Below are positions 43,081 to 52,889 of a stretch of 64,000 bases of DNA, in pieces. The stretch comes from Roseivirga thermotolerans (GTDB lineage Bacteria; Bacteroidota; Bacteroidia; Cytophagales; Cyclobacteriaceae). Location of the stretch: the NCBI RefSeq assembly GCF_014653175.1, contig NZ_BNAG01000004.1, positions 642,909-706,908 on the forward strand. The letters are read 5' to 3'. Position 1 is the first letter of the stretch; the number at the start of each line of letters is the position of its first letter. The notes beneath the pieces are model-generated. The model was not told where the DNA came from and searched no databases. It was given only the letters and a program-made list of their open reading frames with translations. The position numbers and the translations under genes were made by a program.

Positions 43081-43818
43081 TCATTTTAAGAGACGTATGA
43101 CAACCTTGAATGAGACATCCACAGCCCACTGTAACCTGGCTGAAGAAGAGCCTTCTCTGAATTTTAAACCGTATTCTTTCTCATATTCAATGGGCTTGCG
43201 ATCATCGGCTTTCAATTGACTAGACATAGCCCCCAGAGCTATGGAAGACTCAAAGTAAAATGGGCCTGCAATTTCTGCTACAAAACCCAATTGAGTCCGT
43301 ACTCCCACCCTTTTATCAACCATACCATAGTTTACGCGCTCAAAGTAGTCGCAATCTTGCCCACAACTCAGCTTATAAGTTCGGGTTCGGTCGAAACCAA
43401 GTTCATTATAGAACAACTCCAGTCCATAGTAGGGAATTACACCTTTAGATGCCTGAGAGACTCCTAAAACAGGCCGACCAGCAATTTGCAAAATTGGCTG
43501 TCCATGGCTTATGTATTGTTTAAAAATCAACGATGATTTAAAGCCAGACTTATTACTAAAGTAGAGTTCATCATAGTTCAAAACATTTCTATCTATCAGC
43601 CCTCCAAGTCTTAGTTCAATTCCTTTGCCTGTTGGCCATACGTATTCACCCGCCAGCATGTGAGAAGTGAACTGGCCTATATACTGAGAACCATAATATT
43701 TGAGCATCAGCCTTGGCAAAACTTCAGAAGCAGAACCGTCAGGCTGACTTCTCTGCGCAAAAGCCTTGGATCCACAACAGAAGAGTACAATGTAGTAGAA
43801 AAAAACAAACCTACTCAT
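43081..43818 (-). CDS. Exported outer-membrane protein of unknown function
   Basis: The protein has 245 residues with a signal peptide (LFCCGSKAFAQ). The mature part has amphipathic beta-strand alternation and aromatic clusters: QYIGQFTSHMLAGEYVWP, YGLELFYNELGF and FYFESSIALGAMSSQ. A small 8-10 strand barrel is likely (DUF3575-like). One Cys pair (SCGQDCD) may form a loop disulfide. The gene's start overlaps the LVIVD lipoprotein stop by 1 bp (TAATG), so the three genes form one operon. No known enzymatic motif. Confidence 0.7.
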   Translation of the reverse strand: MSRFVFFYYIVLFCCGSKAFAQRSQPDGSASEVLPRLMLKYYGSQYIGQFTSHMLAGEYVWPTGKGIELRLGGLIDRNVLNYDELYFSNKSGFKSSLIFKQYISHGQPILQIAGRPVLGVSQASKGVIPYYGLELFYNELGFDRTRTYKLSCGQDCDYFERVNYGMVDKRVGVRTQLGFVAEIAGPFYFESSIALGAMSSQLKADDRKPIEYEKEYGLKFREGSSSARLQWAVDVSFKVVIRLLK

Positions 43819-44567
43819 TAGTCTATTTTGGCCAGAATCTGAAACACTCCGCTGTCAGTATAACTTACATTATAAATGCCTTTATCTGTTCTCACTATAA
43901 GGTGTGTTGGTGCGTGTATTACATCTAGAGGGGTATCATTGCCAAAATCGAAAAAGCCTTTTAACACTATATTATAAGGGTCGGAGATTCCATAGAGGGC
44001 TATTCCACCTCTCTCGCAAACGATTAAATGAGAGCCTCTAACGCTAAGGCCATAGGGCGCTTCTATGTTGTATGATTTGATAAACACCGGGGTTTCAATG
44101 TCTCTGATATCTATCACATCCAGTGACTCATCGGCATCGAATCGACAGCCACTATTGCGCAAAGTTGAAAAGGCCACACCATTAGCAGCTACTACCGGAT
44201 CGCAAGCGGTCAGATGAGAGTAACTGGATATGAGATCGAGAAAGTTATTGTCGTCAAAACCGAGAAAGAACACCTGATTATTGCTACCTACCAAAGCATA
44301 TTCACCGTATGGGTAAATGGTCTCAAGACCACCGGAGAAAAAAGTAAGCGAACGTCCCTCCGTCAATGATCCATCGTGCTGTATAAAATACTGATCAATG
44401 GCGTTTTCATGCAGCACCAACAGGCTATTCTGCACTATGGCAAACTTGGCCAAAGATCCACCTGTTCCAGTGCCTCCCAAATCGGGGGTAAAATCGTTGC
44501 TGTCGGTCTGACAAGACACTACTATTATAGCCAAAAGGGCTAAAACCAAACTTCTTACCTGTAGCAT
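43818..44567 (-). CDS. LVIVD-repeat surface lipoprotein
   Basis: The protein has 249 residues. The lipobox is VVSC at the end of a hydrophobic signal (ALLAIIVVSCQTD). A Gly/Thr linker is followed by beta-propeller-like repeats: YALVGSNNQVFFLGF, LDVIDIRDIETPVFIKSYNIEAPYG and GGIALYGISDP, the LVIVD pattern of lineage-specific surface lipoproteins. LVIVD propellers probably bind or scaffold extracellular ligands. It overlaps the upstream lipoprotein gene by 13 bp and continues into the barrel gene. Confidence 0.78.
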   Translation of the reverse strand: MLQVRSLVLALLAIIVVSCQTDSNDFTPDLGGTGTGGSLAKFAIVQNSLLVLHENAIDQYFIQHDGSLTEGRSLTFFSGGLETIYPYGEYALVGSNNQVFFLGFDDNNFLDLISSYSHLTACDPVVAANGVAFSTLRNSGCRFDADESLDVIDIRDIETPVFIKSYNIEAPYGLSVRGSHLIVCERGGIALYGISDPYNIVLKGFFDFGNDTPLDVIHAPTHLIVRTDKGIYNVSYTDSGVFQILAKID

Positions 44568-45091
44568 TTCGGGTTATTTATAGTGGTCAATTGCCAGCCA
44601 ACTACTCTTCCTTTCTTAGGATCGGCACATTCAAAATAATAACCCGTGCCAGGAGGAACGGCTACGTTCAAATCTTCTCTGTTGAGAATTGACTCGTGTT
44701 CAGACAGCACTCTTATGTTGTTCAGATCATTGACATCGATGGCCAAAACAGACATAAACTGATTGACATACAAAGTTCCATCTTTCATGGCCATATTTTC
44801 AGCCCCCAGTATTTTCAAAAAGCCTCTGTTCTGTGGAGCCTCTGGGTCTGTGTTGTCTATCAGATGAATCCCTTCTCCCGTTTCATTGATAAGCAACAAA
44901 TTGCCTTTAAGATAAATTTGTCCGCCATTCACTATTGGTCTGGCTTCTTCTAAACGGATTGAAGCATCGTTGTCCGTAGCATAAACCGGCTTATACCCCA
45001 CTACATCTCCTTCTGGAAATTCAGGAGGCGGATTGAAACATGCTTGTACCAAACATATTAAAATGAGACAAGTGTAAACTCTTTTAGACAC
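44555..45091 (-). CDS. LVIVD-like lipoprotein
   Basis: The protein has 178 residues with a lipoprotein signal (LICLVQACFNPP, Cys lipidated). The mature part continues KGNLLLINETGEGIHLIDNTDP and GTLYVNQFMSVLAIDVNDLNNI, with two to three LVIVD-like blade repeats, shorter than a full propeller. It ends YYFECADPKKGRVVGWQ, with a Cys-rich tail. It may combine with the next gene product into one propeller. It is the first gene of the operon 45091 to 43081. Unrecognised outside Bacteroidota. Confidence 0.75.
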   Translation of the reverse strand: MSKRVYTCLILICLVQACFNPPPEFPEGDVVGYKPVYATDNDASIRLEEARPIVNGGQIYLKGNLLLINETGEGIHLIDNTDPEAPQNRGFLKILGAENMAMKDGTLYVNQFMSVLAIDVNDLNNIRVLSEHESILNREDLNVAVPPGTGYYFECADPKKGRVVGWQLTTINNPKCYR

Positions 45092-45225
45092 AATCTAAGA
45101 TAGGCTTACTTTCTGTAATGAAAGATGGTCATCAATTAAATAATTGTTATCAAATGCAACATTATTGCACAAACAAGAGCTATTGAATACATGTATAAAT
45201 CTGAAATTGAGTGTAAATTGGAGGC

Positions 45226-46128
45226 TTGAAGTTAGCAGCGATAGATATTGGTTCAAATGCCATTCGGTTTCAGGTAACTAATGTAATGACCTATGAAGGT
45301 CAGCACTATTTTAAACGGTTAGAATACGTACGCTTTCCTTTACGGCTTGGTCATGATGTTTTTCAGCACAAGAGAATAGGCCCTGAGCAGGAAGATAAGT
45401 TCATTCGGCTGATGAATGCCTTTAAAATTCTCATTGACCTATACGAAGTAGATAAATACTACGCCTGTGCTACTTCGGCCATGCGAGAGTCTCAAAACGG
45501 ACGCGAAATTGTCGAAAAGGTGAAACAACTTTTTGGTCTCAAGATCAACATTATTAGTGGAGATCGTGAAGCTGAATTGATTAACCGGGTGGTCATGGAA
45601 AAGCTGGCTAAGGGTACTTTTTTGCACATCGATGTTGGTGGAGGTAGCACAGAGCTAAACCTGATTAGAGACGGACGCAAGGTAAAATCGGAATCGTTTA
45701 AAATTGGCTCCGTAAGAACTATTCAAAGTGCTTCTTCCAAAGCGGTATTGAAGCGTATGGGCCAGTGGATAGAAAACCAGATTGTAGGCCACAAGGGTAG
45801 TATTACAGCTGTTGGTACCGGAGGGAATATTGCCAAGATTTATGAGCTTTCGGGCACCAAATCGAAGGTGAGAATGCTTCGGTTAGAAGCCATTTTGGAG
45901 GTTCAGAAGCGTTTGTCGGCACTTACTCTGGAAGAACGCATTTTTAAAATGCATCTGAATCCTGACCGGGCCGATGTTATTCTTCCTGCCTCAGACATTT
46001 ACCTCCATGCAATGAAATCGGCCAAAATTCAAAAAATTCAGGTACCCGATGTGGGTCTTAAAGACGGTATAATGCACATGCTTTTTGAAAAGCACGTAAA
46101 GCAAAGCGTCATTGCATTGAACGACTAA
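45226..46128 (+). CDS. Ppx/GppA-family exopolyphosphatase
   Basis: The protein has 300 residues. The N-terminal ASKHA fold starts AAIDIGSNAIRFQV (first phosphate loop) and carries FLHIDVGGGSTEL (second phosphate loop, about residue 135) and VGTGGNIAKIYEL (third). It hydrolyses polyphosphate or the guanosine pentaphosphate alarmone. The start is a TTG codon at 45226, chosen because the in-frame upstream codon is a stop (TAA) and the family begins exactly at this residue. A TAAATTGG box sits just before it, which could make this a leaderless message. The stop is 3 bp from the SufU gene stop on the other strand. Confidence 0.88.
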   Translation: MKLAAIDIGSNAIRFQVTNVMTYEGQHYFKRLEYVRFPLRLGHDVFQHKRIGPEQEDKFIRLMNAFKILIDLYEVDKYYACATSAMRESQNGREIVEKVKQLFGLKINIISGDREAELINRVVMEKLAKGTFLHIDVGGGSTELNLIRDGRKVKSESFKIGSVRTIQSASSKAVLKRMGQWIENQIVGHKGSITAVGTGGNIAKIYELSGTKSKVRMLRLEAILEVQKRLSALTLEERIFKMHLNPDRADVILPASDIYLHAMKSAKIQKIQVPDVGLKDGIMHMLFEKHVKQSVIALND

Positions 46129-46131
46129 AGT

Positions 46132-46569
46132 TTATAGGCTTTGTAAGTGAAGTCGTAAGGCCTCCCAGCCAAGATTCGCGCAAGTCTTTCGTTCGGGAAA
46201 ATCTCTGGCTGCAGCAAAAGCCAACAATTCCTTACTGTCAGTGAGTTGTTCTGGACTTACAGAAGATTTATCATCAATCAACTCCAAAAATGTATCTATA
46301 ATCAGCAACCCTTCCTGTATGGTTTTATGGCTTAATGCATCGCACATTACATCGGTTGATGCTTTTGAAATTGAACAACCAAAACCACTGAATTTCAATT
46401 CCTTAAAAACCCCATCTTCAATAGATACATAGAGATAAAACTTATCACCACATAGTGGATTATAAGCTTCTACTGTGGGGACTAAATCAGGAGCTTTACA
46501 CTCATACCGGGGGACTTTTGCCCTACTGAGTATTACTTCTTTATAAAGGCTTTGCAGGGCTTTATTCAT
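46132..46569 (-). CDS. SufU-like iron-sulfur scaffold or sulfurtransferase
   Basis: The protein has 145 residues and the SufU/IscU fold with all three Cys ligands: NPLCGD (about residue 40), GFGCSIS and ERKTCANLGW, plus the conserved Asp after the first Cys. SufU in Gram-positives is a zinc-dependent partner that accepts sulfur from SufS. The insertion between the second and third Cys supports SufU over IscU. It overlaps SufS by 4 bp (ATGA) and is last in the cluster. In Bacteroidota the partner is more often SufE, so the SufS-SufU pair is notable. The gene name is not certain. Confidence 0.85.
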   Translation of the reverse strand: MNKALQSLYKEVILSRAKVPRYECKAPDLVPTVEAYNPLCGDKFYLYVSIEDGVFKELKFSGFGCSISKASTDVMCDALSHKTIQEGLLIIDTFLELIDDKSSVSPEQLTDSKELLAFAAARDFPERKTCANLGWEALRLHLQSL

Positions 46570-47786
46570 CGGAAAAAAGCAATGGCTTCTTTTAGTTGAT
46601 CAACAGTTTGTTCTATCTCTTGCCCGGAAGAATAACAGGCCAATGATATGCGCGAACAGGCCGTTATTCCAAAGTGCTTCATAAGAGGCTGCGCACAGTG
46701 ATGGCCCGCACGAATACTTATGCCTTCAGTTGCTAAATACGTAGCCATATCGTGCGGATGTACTCCCTCAACGGTAAAAGAAACCACCGGGCATTGCAGG
46801 CTTGAAGATCTTCCCAAAATGGCCACCCCCGAAACCTCATTTAGTTTCTTTCTGAGTAGCTCATAAAGTGCGTTTTCATGGGCTTGAATATTGGCAATTC
46901 CTTGTTTTTCTATGAATGCAATTGCAGCTTCCAAACCAACTATCCCTGCCAGGTTTAAGGTACCCGCTTCATGGCGATGTGGAAGCATTCGAAAAGTTGT
47001 ATCAGATTCATTCACCTCTTGTACCATTCCGCCACCATAGGCCAACGGGTTCAATTCAACAAGAACTTCATATGTGCCGTAGAGTACTCCAATGCCGGTA
47101 GGTCCGTAGGCTTTATGTCCGCTAAAAACCATAAAGTCACAGTCCCATTGCCTCACATCTATGGGCTGATGGGCCACTGCCTGAGATGCATCTACGACCA
47201 AAAGAGCTCCTGAATTATGAGCCATCTGAGATAAACGGGAAATATCATTACCTATTCCTGTCACGTTAGAGGCAGCACTTACGGCCACAAGGCTCGTTGG
47301 CTCTTTCAACAACTGTGCATAAGCCTCCATGTCTATGGCCCCCGAGTCGGTTAGGGGAATCACCTTAAAAGGAAGCGAGCCATGCCGGGCAGCCATCTGC
47401 CAGGGCACAAAGTTAGAATGATGCTCCATGCCCGAAACCAACACTTGTCCTTCACGCTTTTGACTACCTCCAAAAATAGCCAGAGCAAGTTTATTCAATG
47501 CATCGGTTACTCCATGGGTAAAGACTACTTCTTCAGGCCTTGCAGCCCCTATGAACTTTGCCAGTCGCTGCCTTATGTCCACTACTCTACCCGTTACTTC
47601 CGTTGCCGGCCAATAGACACCACGTCCGGCATTGGCATTACTGAACTTGTAAAAGTCAGCGATGGCGTCAATTACACAATCGGGCTTTTGAGTGGTAGAG
47701 GCATTGTCTAAATACACCAATTCCTTTCCCACAGGTGTTTTCTGCTGGAATATTGGAAATTGCGATTTTATTGACTCCAAATTCAT
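46566..47786 (-). CDS. sufS: Cysteine desulfurase, SufS type
   Basis: The protein has 406 residues, group II cysteine desulfurase. Signatures: YLDNASTTQKP near the start, VFTHGVTDALNKLA, the PLP Lys in DFMVFSGHKAYGPTG, and the catalytic Cys region RAGHHCAQPLMKHFG. It removes sulfur from cysteine as a persulfide to feed SufU and, in this cluster, probably the MoeB-rhodanese/MoaD path for molybdopterin. It starts 32 bp past the moaE stop. A SufBCD operon is not in the window. Confidence 0.94.
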   Translation of the reverse strand: MNLESIKSQFPIFQQKTPVGKELVYLDNASTTQKPDCVIDAIADFYKFSNANAGRGVYWPATEVTGRVVDIRQRLAKFIGAARPEEVVFTHGVTDALNKLALAIFGGSQKREGQVLVSGMEHHSNFVPWQMAARHGSLPFKVIPLTDSGAIDMEAYAQLLKEPTSLVAVSAASNVTGIGNDISRLSQMAHNSGALLVVDASQAVAHQPIDVRQWDCDFMVFSGHKAYGPTGIGVLYGTYEVLVELNPLAYGGGMVQEVNESDTTFRMLPHRHEAGTLNLAGIVGLEAAIAFIEKQGIANIQAHENALYELLRKKLNEVSGVAILGRSSSLQCPVVSFTVEGVHPHDMATYLATEGISIRAGHHCAQPLMKHFGITACSRISLACYSSGQEIEQTVDQLKEAIAFFR

Positions 47787-47818
47787 TTAACTCATCTTTT
47801 CGGTGATTGCCCGAGTAT

Positions 47819-48235
47819 TTAAGGGTGTGCCGAAACCCAAACCTCTCCATCTTCAAACACCTCTTTCTTCCAAATGGGTACTGTTTTCTTCAAAGTATCT
47901 ATGGCAAATTCACAGGCTTTGAATGACTCCTTTCGGTGAGCAGAAGAGCAAGCAATCACTACTGCGGCCTCTCCTATGCCCACCCTGCCTACTCGGTGGT
48001 GAATGGCCATATCGTACAAGTGCCAACGCTCAATGGCTTCGCGGGCAATTTTTTGCATCTCTTTTAGGGCCATGGCCTCATAGGCCTCAAAATCCAAATA
48101 TTTCACCTCTTTTCCCTTTGTCTTGTTGCGCACATTACCAATAAAGACAACCAGACCCCCGCTGCCATTATCGGCAACGGAATTAATACACAACTGACTA
48201 TTCAGCGGCTCCGAAGTAATTACAATGTTTTTCAT
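47819..48235 (-). CDS. moaE: Molybdopterin synthase catalytic subunit
   Basis: The protein has 138 residues, MoaE family: GGLVVFIGNVRNKTKGKEV, the LDFEAYEAMA block, HHRVGRVGIGEAAVVIACSS and the C-terminal VPIWKKEVFEDGEVW carrying the catalytic Lys region. MoaE with two MoaD thiocarboxylates inserts the dithiolene sulfurs into precursor Z (cPMP). Its start overlaps the moaD stop by 1 bp (TAATG). No moaA or moaC lies nearby, so cPMP is made elsewhere. Confidence 0.93.
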   Translation of the reverse strand: MKNIVITSEPLNSQLCINSVADNGSGGLVVFIGNVRNKTKGKEVKYLDFEAYEAMALKEMQKIAREAIERWHLYDMAIHHRVGRVGIGEAAVVIACSSAHRKESFKACEFAIDTLKKTVPIWKKEVFEDGEVWVSAHP

Positions 48236-48474
48236 TAACCTCCACTTACGGGCGGAATTAAAACCACCTCATCATTTTCTGTCAGTTCAAAAGAATCATC
48301 AACATAACTGGTATTAACGGCAAACCTGAGCGATGCCAATTGCTCAAATTCGGGAAACCGGTTCACCAAACAGGTACGCACCTCTCCTACACTCTTTCCT
48401 TCAAAATCCAGGGTCATCTGTTTTTTTCCAACAATGTCTTTGGCGATACCAAAGGCTATTATTTGTATTTTCAT
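48235..48474 (-). CDS. moaD: Molybdopterin synthase sulfur-carrier subunit
   Basis: The protein has 79 residues with a beta-grasp fold and the terminal VLIPPVSGG. The final Gly-Gly is adenylated by the MoeB-like protein next upstream and thiocarboxylated, then passes sulfur to MoaE. It pairs with moaE and is a true MoaD, unlike the second beta-grasp gene at 19032-19304. A 17-bp odd palindrome at 48487-48503 lies just upstream of its start. Confidence 0.9.
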   Translation of the reverse strand: MKIQIIAFGIAKDIVGKKQMTLDFEGKSVGEVRTCLVNRFPEFEQLASLRFAVNTSYVDDSFELTENDEVVLIPPVSGG

Positions 48475-48486
48475 TTTCCGTTTTGT

Positions 48487-48503
48487 TTGAGCGTAACGCT
48501 CAA
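48487..48503. repeat. Palindrome upstream of moaD
   Basis: TTGAGCGTAACGCTCAA has perfect 8-bp arms (TTGAGCGT and ACGCTCAA) around one central base. It is 12 bp before the moaD start on the minus strand, inside the 79-bp gap after the MoeB-rhodanese gene. It could be an operator, or a hairpin that tunes expression within the operon. Confidence 0.5.
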
Positions 48504-48553
48504 GGATTTAGTTGATCTTGCTTTTTTGAACCTTAACCATAGGCCAGAATGGT

Positions 48554-49687
48554 TCAATAGGCTGTCATACTTTTATCGATCTCTTTTTGCCAGGCCGTAA
48601 TACCTCCTTTAAGGTTAAGGAGATTATTAAAACCTTGCTTCTGAAGCAGTTCAATAGCTTTTTTACTCCTTCCGCCTGTTTTGCACATAATCACCACTTC
48701 TCTGTCTTGCGGAATTTCACTCGACTTGCTCAGTACTTTATTCAGCGGAATTAACCGACCTCCTAAATTAGCAATTTCATACTCGTAGTCTTCGCGTACA
48801 TCGATCAATTCGAGTGTTCCAAGACTCATTTTCTCTTTCAATTCATGTACACTAATCTCACGGATTGAAGACTGACCTACAGCGCCTCCACAAAAAGCTT
48901 CATAATCTACCAAGTGGGTTATAGTGGGCTCTTTTCCGCTAAGAGGATTCTGGTCGTTTTTTTCTACAGACAGTTGAAAGGTGCTAAAATCCAATGCATC
49001 GAAAACAAAAAGCTTTCCACTCAGGGTTTCGCCCACATGAGTCAATAGCTTAATGGCTTCATTGGCCATCATTGCACCAATAATTCCCGGGAGTACTCCC
49101 AAAACTCCCCCTTCGCTGCAACTGGGCACCATTTCGGGTGGTGGTGGAGAGGGAAAAAGGTCTCGATAGTTGGGGCCACGGCTTCCGTCTTTGTGAACCG
49201 CATTGAACACCGACACCTGCCCTTCAAAACGAAAAATTGCTCCGTATACCAGAGGTATTTTTAATAAGTAGCAAGCATCGTTAACCAAATAGCGGGTGGG
49301 TAAATTATCTGAACCATCAACAACCAAATCGTAGCCGCCAATGATCTCCATGGCATTGCGCGAGCTAATGGCCTCCTCGATCACATCGAACTTCACATCC
49401 GGATTCAACAGTGCAAGCTTTTTGGCCGCAGTTGATGCCTTTGACTGTCCTATTTCCTGTGTATTGAATAGCACTTGCCTCTGTAAATTGGAAAGTGATA
49501 CCTCATCGAAATCAACAATACCGATCCGGCCAACCCCGACCGCAGTAAGATATTGCAAAATGGGCGCACCAAGTCCTCCGGCTCCAATAACCAACACCGA
49601 AGCATTTAGTAATTTCTGTTGTCCTTGTTCACCAAACTCCGGAATTATAATCTGACGATTGTAGCGAAGTAGTTCTTCTTTATTCAA
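48554..49687 (-). CDS. moeB: MoeB/ThiF-like E1 enzyme fused to a rhodanese domain
   Basis: The protein has 377 residues. The E1 domain carries VIGAGGLGAPILQYL (ATP site) and VDFDEVSLSNLQRQ, and residues about 265-377 are a rhodanese domain with the active Cys in VIMCKTGGRS. The catalytic-Cys region VPSCSEGGVLGVLPG is intact. The zinc-binding CxxC of E. coli MoeB is absent (NYRDLFP stands at the expected place), so this is a zinc-free variant. It would adenylate MoaD and deliver sulfur through the rhodanese Cys, with SufS the likely donor. Confidence 0.88.
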   Translation of the reverse strand: MNKEELLRYNRQIIIPEFGEQGQQKLLNASVLVIGAGGLGAPILQYLTAVGVGRIGIVDFDEVSLSNLQRQVLFNTQEIGQSKASTAAKKLALLNPDVKFDVIEEAISSRNAMEIIGGYDLVVDGSDNLPTRYLVNDACYLLKIPLVYGAIFRFEGQVSVFNAVHKDGSRGPNYRDLFPSPPPPEMVPSCSEGGVLGVLPGIIGAMMANEAIKLLTHVGETLSGKLFVFDALDFSTFQLSVEKNDQNPLSGKEPTITHLVDYEAFCGGAVGQSSIREISVHELKEKMSLGTLELIDVREDYEYEIANLGGRLIPLNKVLSKSSEIPQDREVVIMCKTGGRSKKAIELLQKQGFNNLLNLKGGITAWQKEIDKSMTAY

Positions 49688-50267
49688 TGGCTTTTAGCAT
49701 TTTTTGGTAATCTATGGGTGTGTCAATATCTGCAATAAATCGGTCGGAAGAAACCTCAAGTCGTTCGACTGCATTCAAATTGTGCTGAACAACTCCCGAA
49801 CACCCATTGGCTCCTTTATGGTTCAGAATCTCATGAAAATGTCTTTTGTCAAAAACAACGGGGTTTCCCTTTGCTCCCTTGTAAATGGGAACCAATATGG
49901 TTTTCTCGGTATTCCTAAAAGATTGGATAAGACCGGTATAATCGCTGGAGCTTAGCAAGGGCATATCGGCCAGGCAAACCATAAGCGCATCCATTGACAT
50001 TAGTTTGCGCAGTCCACACTGAATGCTGGAAGTCATGCCTCGTTCCGGTTGCGGATTAACTACCAAATCTACCTTTTCGTTAGAATCTACCTGAAACTCG
50101 CTAGCGTTTCTGCCCAACACCAGGGCTATTTTACTCACCTCGGAGTCTAACAAATGCGTAAGTGTAGCTGTAAGTATAGTGGTATGGCCAAAAGGCAGTA
50201 GCATTTTATTTGGGCCTTGCATCCGGGTGGAGAGGCCTGCCGCCAATAGTACAGCTCCTATCTTCAT
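49680..50267 (-). CDS. MocA/MobA-like molybdopterin nucleotidyltransferase
   Basis: The protein has 195 residues, NTP-transferase fold with LLAAGLSTRMQGPNKMLLPFG (the GxGTRMxxPK-type signature) and CLADMPLLSSSDY. The MocA branch attaches CMP to molybdopterin for xanthine-oxidase-type enzymes; MobA attaches GMP. Lack of the MobA-specific GG at the start and the LLAAGLSTRM pattern favour MocA. No xanthine dehydrogenase or CoxL gene is near. It overlaps the MoeB gene by 8 bp and heads the cluster. Confidence 0.78.
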   Translation of the reverse strand: MKIGAVLLAAGLSTRMQGPNKMLLPFGHTTILTATLTHLLDSEVSKIALVLGRNASEFQVDSNEKVDLVVNPQPERGMTSSIQCGLRKLMSMDALMVCLADMPLLSSSDYTGLIQSFRNTEKTILVPIYKGAKGNPVVFDKRHFHEILNHKGANGCSGVVQHNLNAVERLEVSSDRFIADIDTPIDYQKMLKAIE

Positions 50268-50303
50268 GACTGGAAGTTGGCGATTTTCTTCTAGTCATTC
50301 AAC

Positions 50304-50337
50304 AAAAAAGCTGTCTCGACAAATCAAGACAGCTTTT
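50304..50337 (-). terminator. Intrinsic terminator of gyrB
   Basis: AAAAGCTGTCT and AGACAGCTTTT (50306-50316 and 50327-50337) pair perfectly around a 10-nt loop. On the minus strand the stem is followed by a U-run (six A on the plus strand at 50304-50309). Confidence 0.85.
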
Positions 50338-50360
50338 AATAACTCGAACTCGCTGAGTTC

Positions 50361-52328
<1,968 letters not shown>

Positions 52329-52427
52329 CTAACAATACATTGGGGACGCCTCAAACATAATGATAGATTGATCAAAAAGATGGGTAATGTGCGCCCCAAA
52401 ACAAAGCACGAATATAAGTAAAATTGA

Positions 52428-52793
52428 TCAGTAATTGCCCACAGAAAGCATAACTAATGTACAAGCTTCAAGACATTTTATTCCCTGCTTTTCGGCCATG
52501 TTTTTAAGTTCTTGATTTTCAGTGCCAGGATTAAAAATTATACGCTCCGGCTTAAGACCCAAAAGGTAATTGTACCACTCTTTTTGACGTTGCGGATTGA
52601 TATACAGAGTTATGGTATCTACATTCTCTATCAATGGCTTATCGTATAAGTTCAGTATTTTTTCTCCAAACACTTCTCCTTCTTGTATGCCCACAGGAAC
52701 AAAGTCATAACCCTTATCACTGAGCATCTGAGCTGCTTTTTGAGCGTATTTATAAGGTTTTGGCGAGCTGCCAATAATCACTGTTTTTTTCAT
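52428..52793 (-). CDS. CoA-binding domain protein
   Basis: The protein has 121 residues and the Rossmann-like CoA-binding fold: VIIGSSPKPYKYAQKAAQMLSD, then VPVGIQEGEVFGEKI and ERIIFNPGTENQELK. This matches the YccU/CoA-binding family that resembles the N-terminal domain of succinyl-CoA synthetase. Binding CoA is predicted from fold; no activity is known. It lies upstream of gyrB on the same strand with 108 bp between them, and is divergent from the thioredoxin-fold gene. Confidence 0.88.
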   Translation of the reverse strand: MKKTVIIGSSPKPYKYAQKAAQMLSDKGYDFVPVGIQEGEVFGEKILNLYDKPLIENVDTITLYINPQRQKEWYNYLLGLKPERIIFNPGTENQELKNMAEKQGIKCLEACTLVMLSVGNY

Positions 52794-52849
52794 TAACCAA
52801 TATTAACGTATGTAGGTAGCACAAAAGAGGCTAATTGATTGGCAATAAT

Positions 52850-52857
52850 TACCTTTG
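52850..52857 (+). promoter_or_regulatory. -7 element of the thioredoxin-fold gene
   Basis: TACCTTTG matches TAnnTTTG exactly and ends 32 bp before ATG 52890. It is one of several boxes of this type in the window. The -33 element is not clear. Confidence 0.55.
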
Positions 52858-52889
52858 CCATCGTTAAAAGTTGAAACTAAGACAGAACT

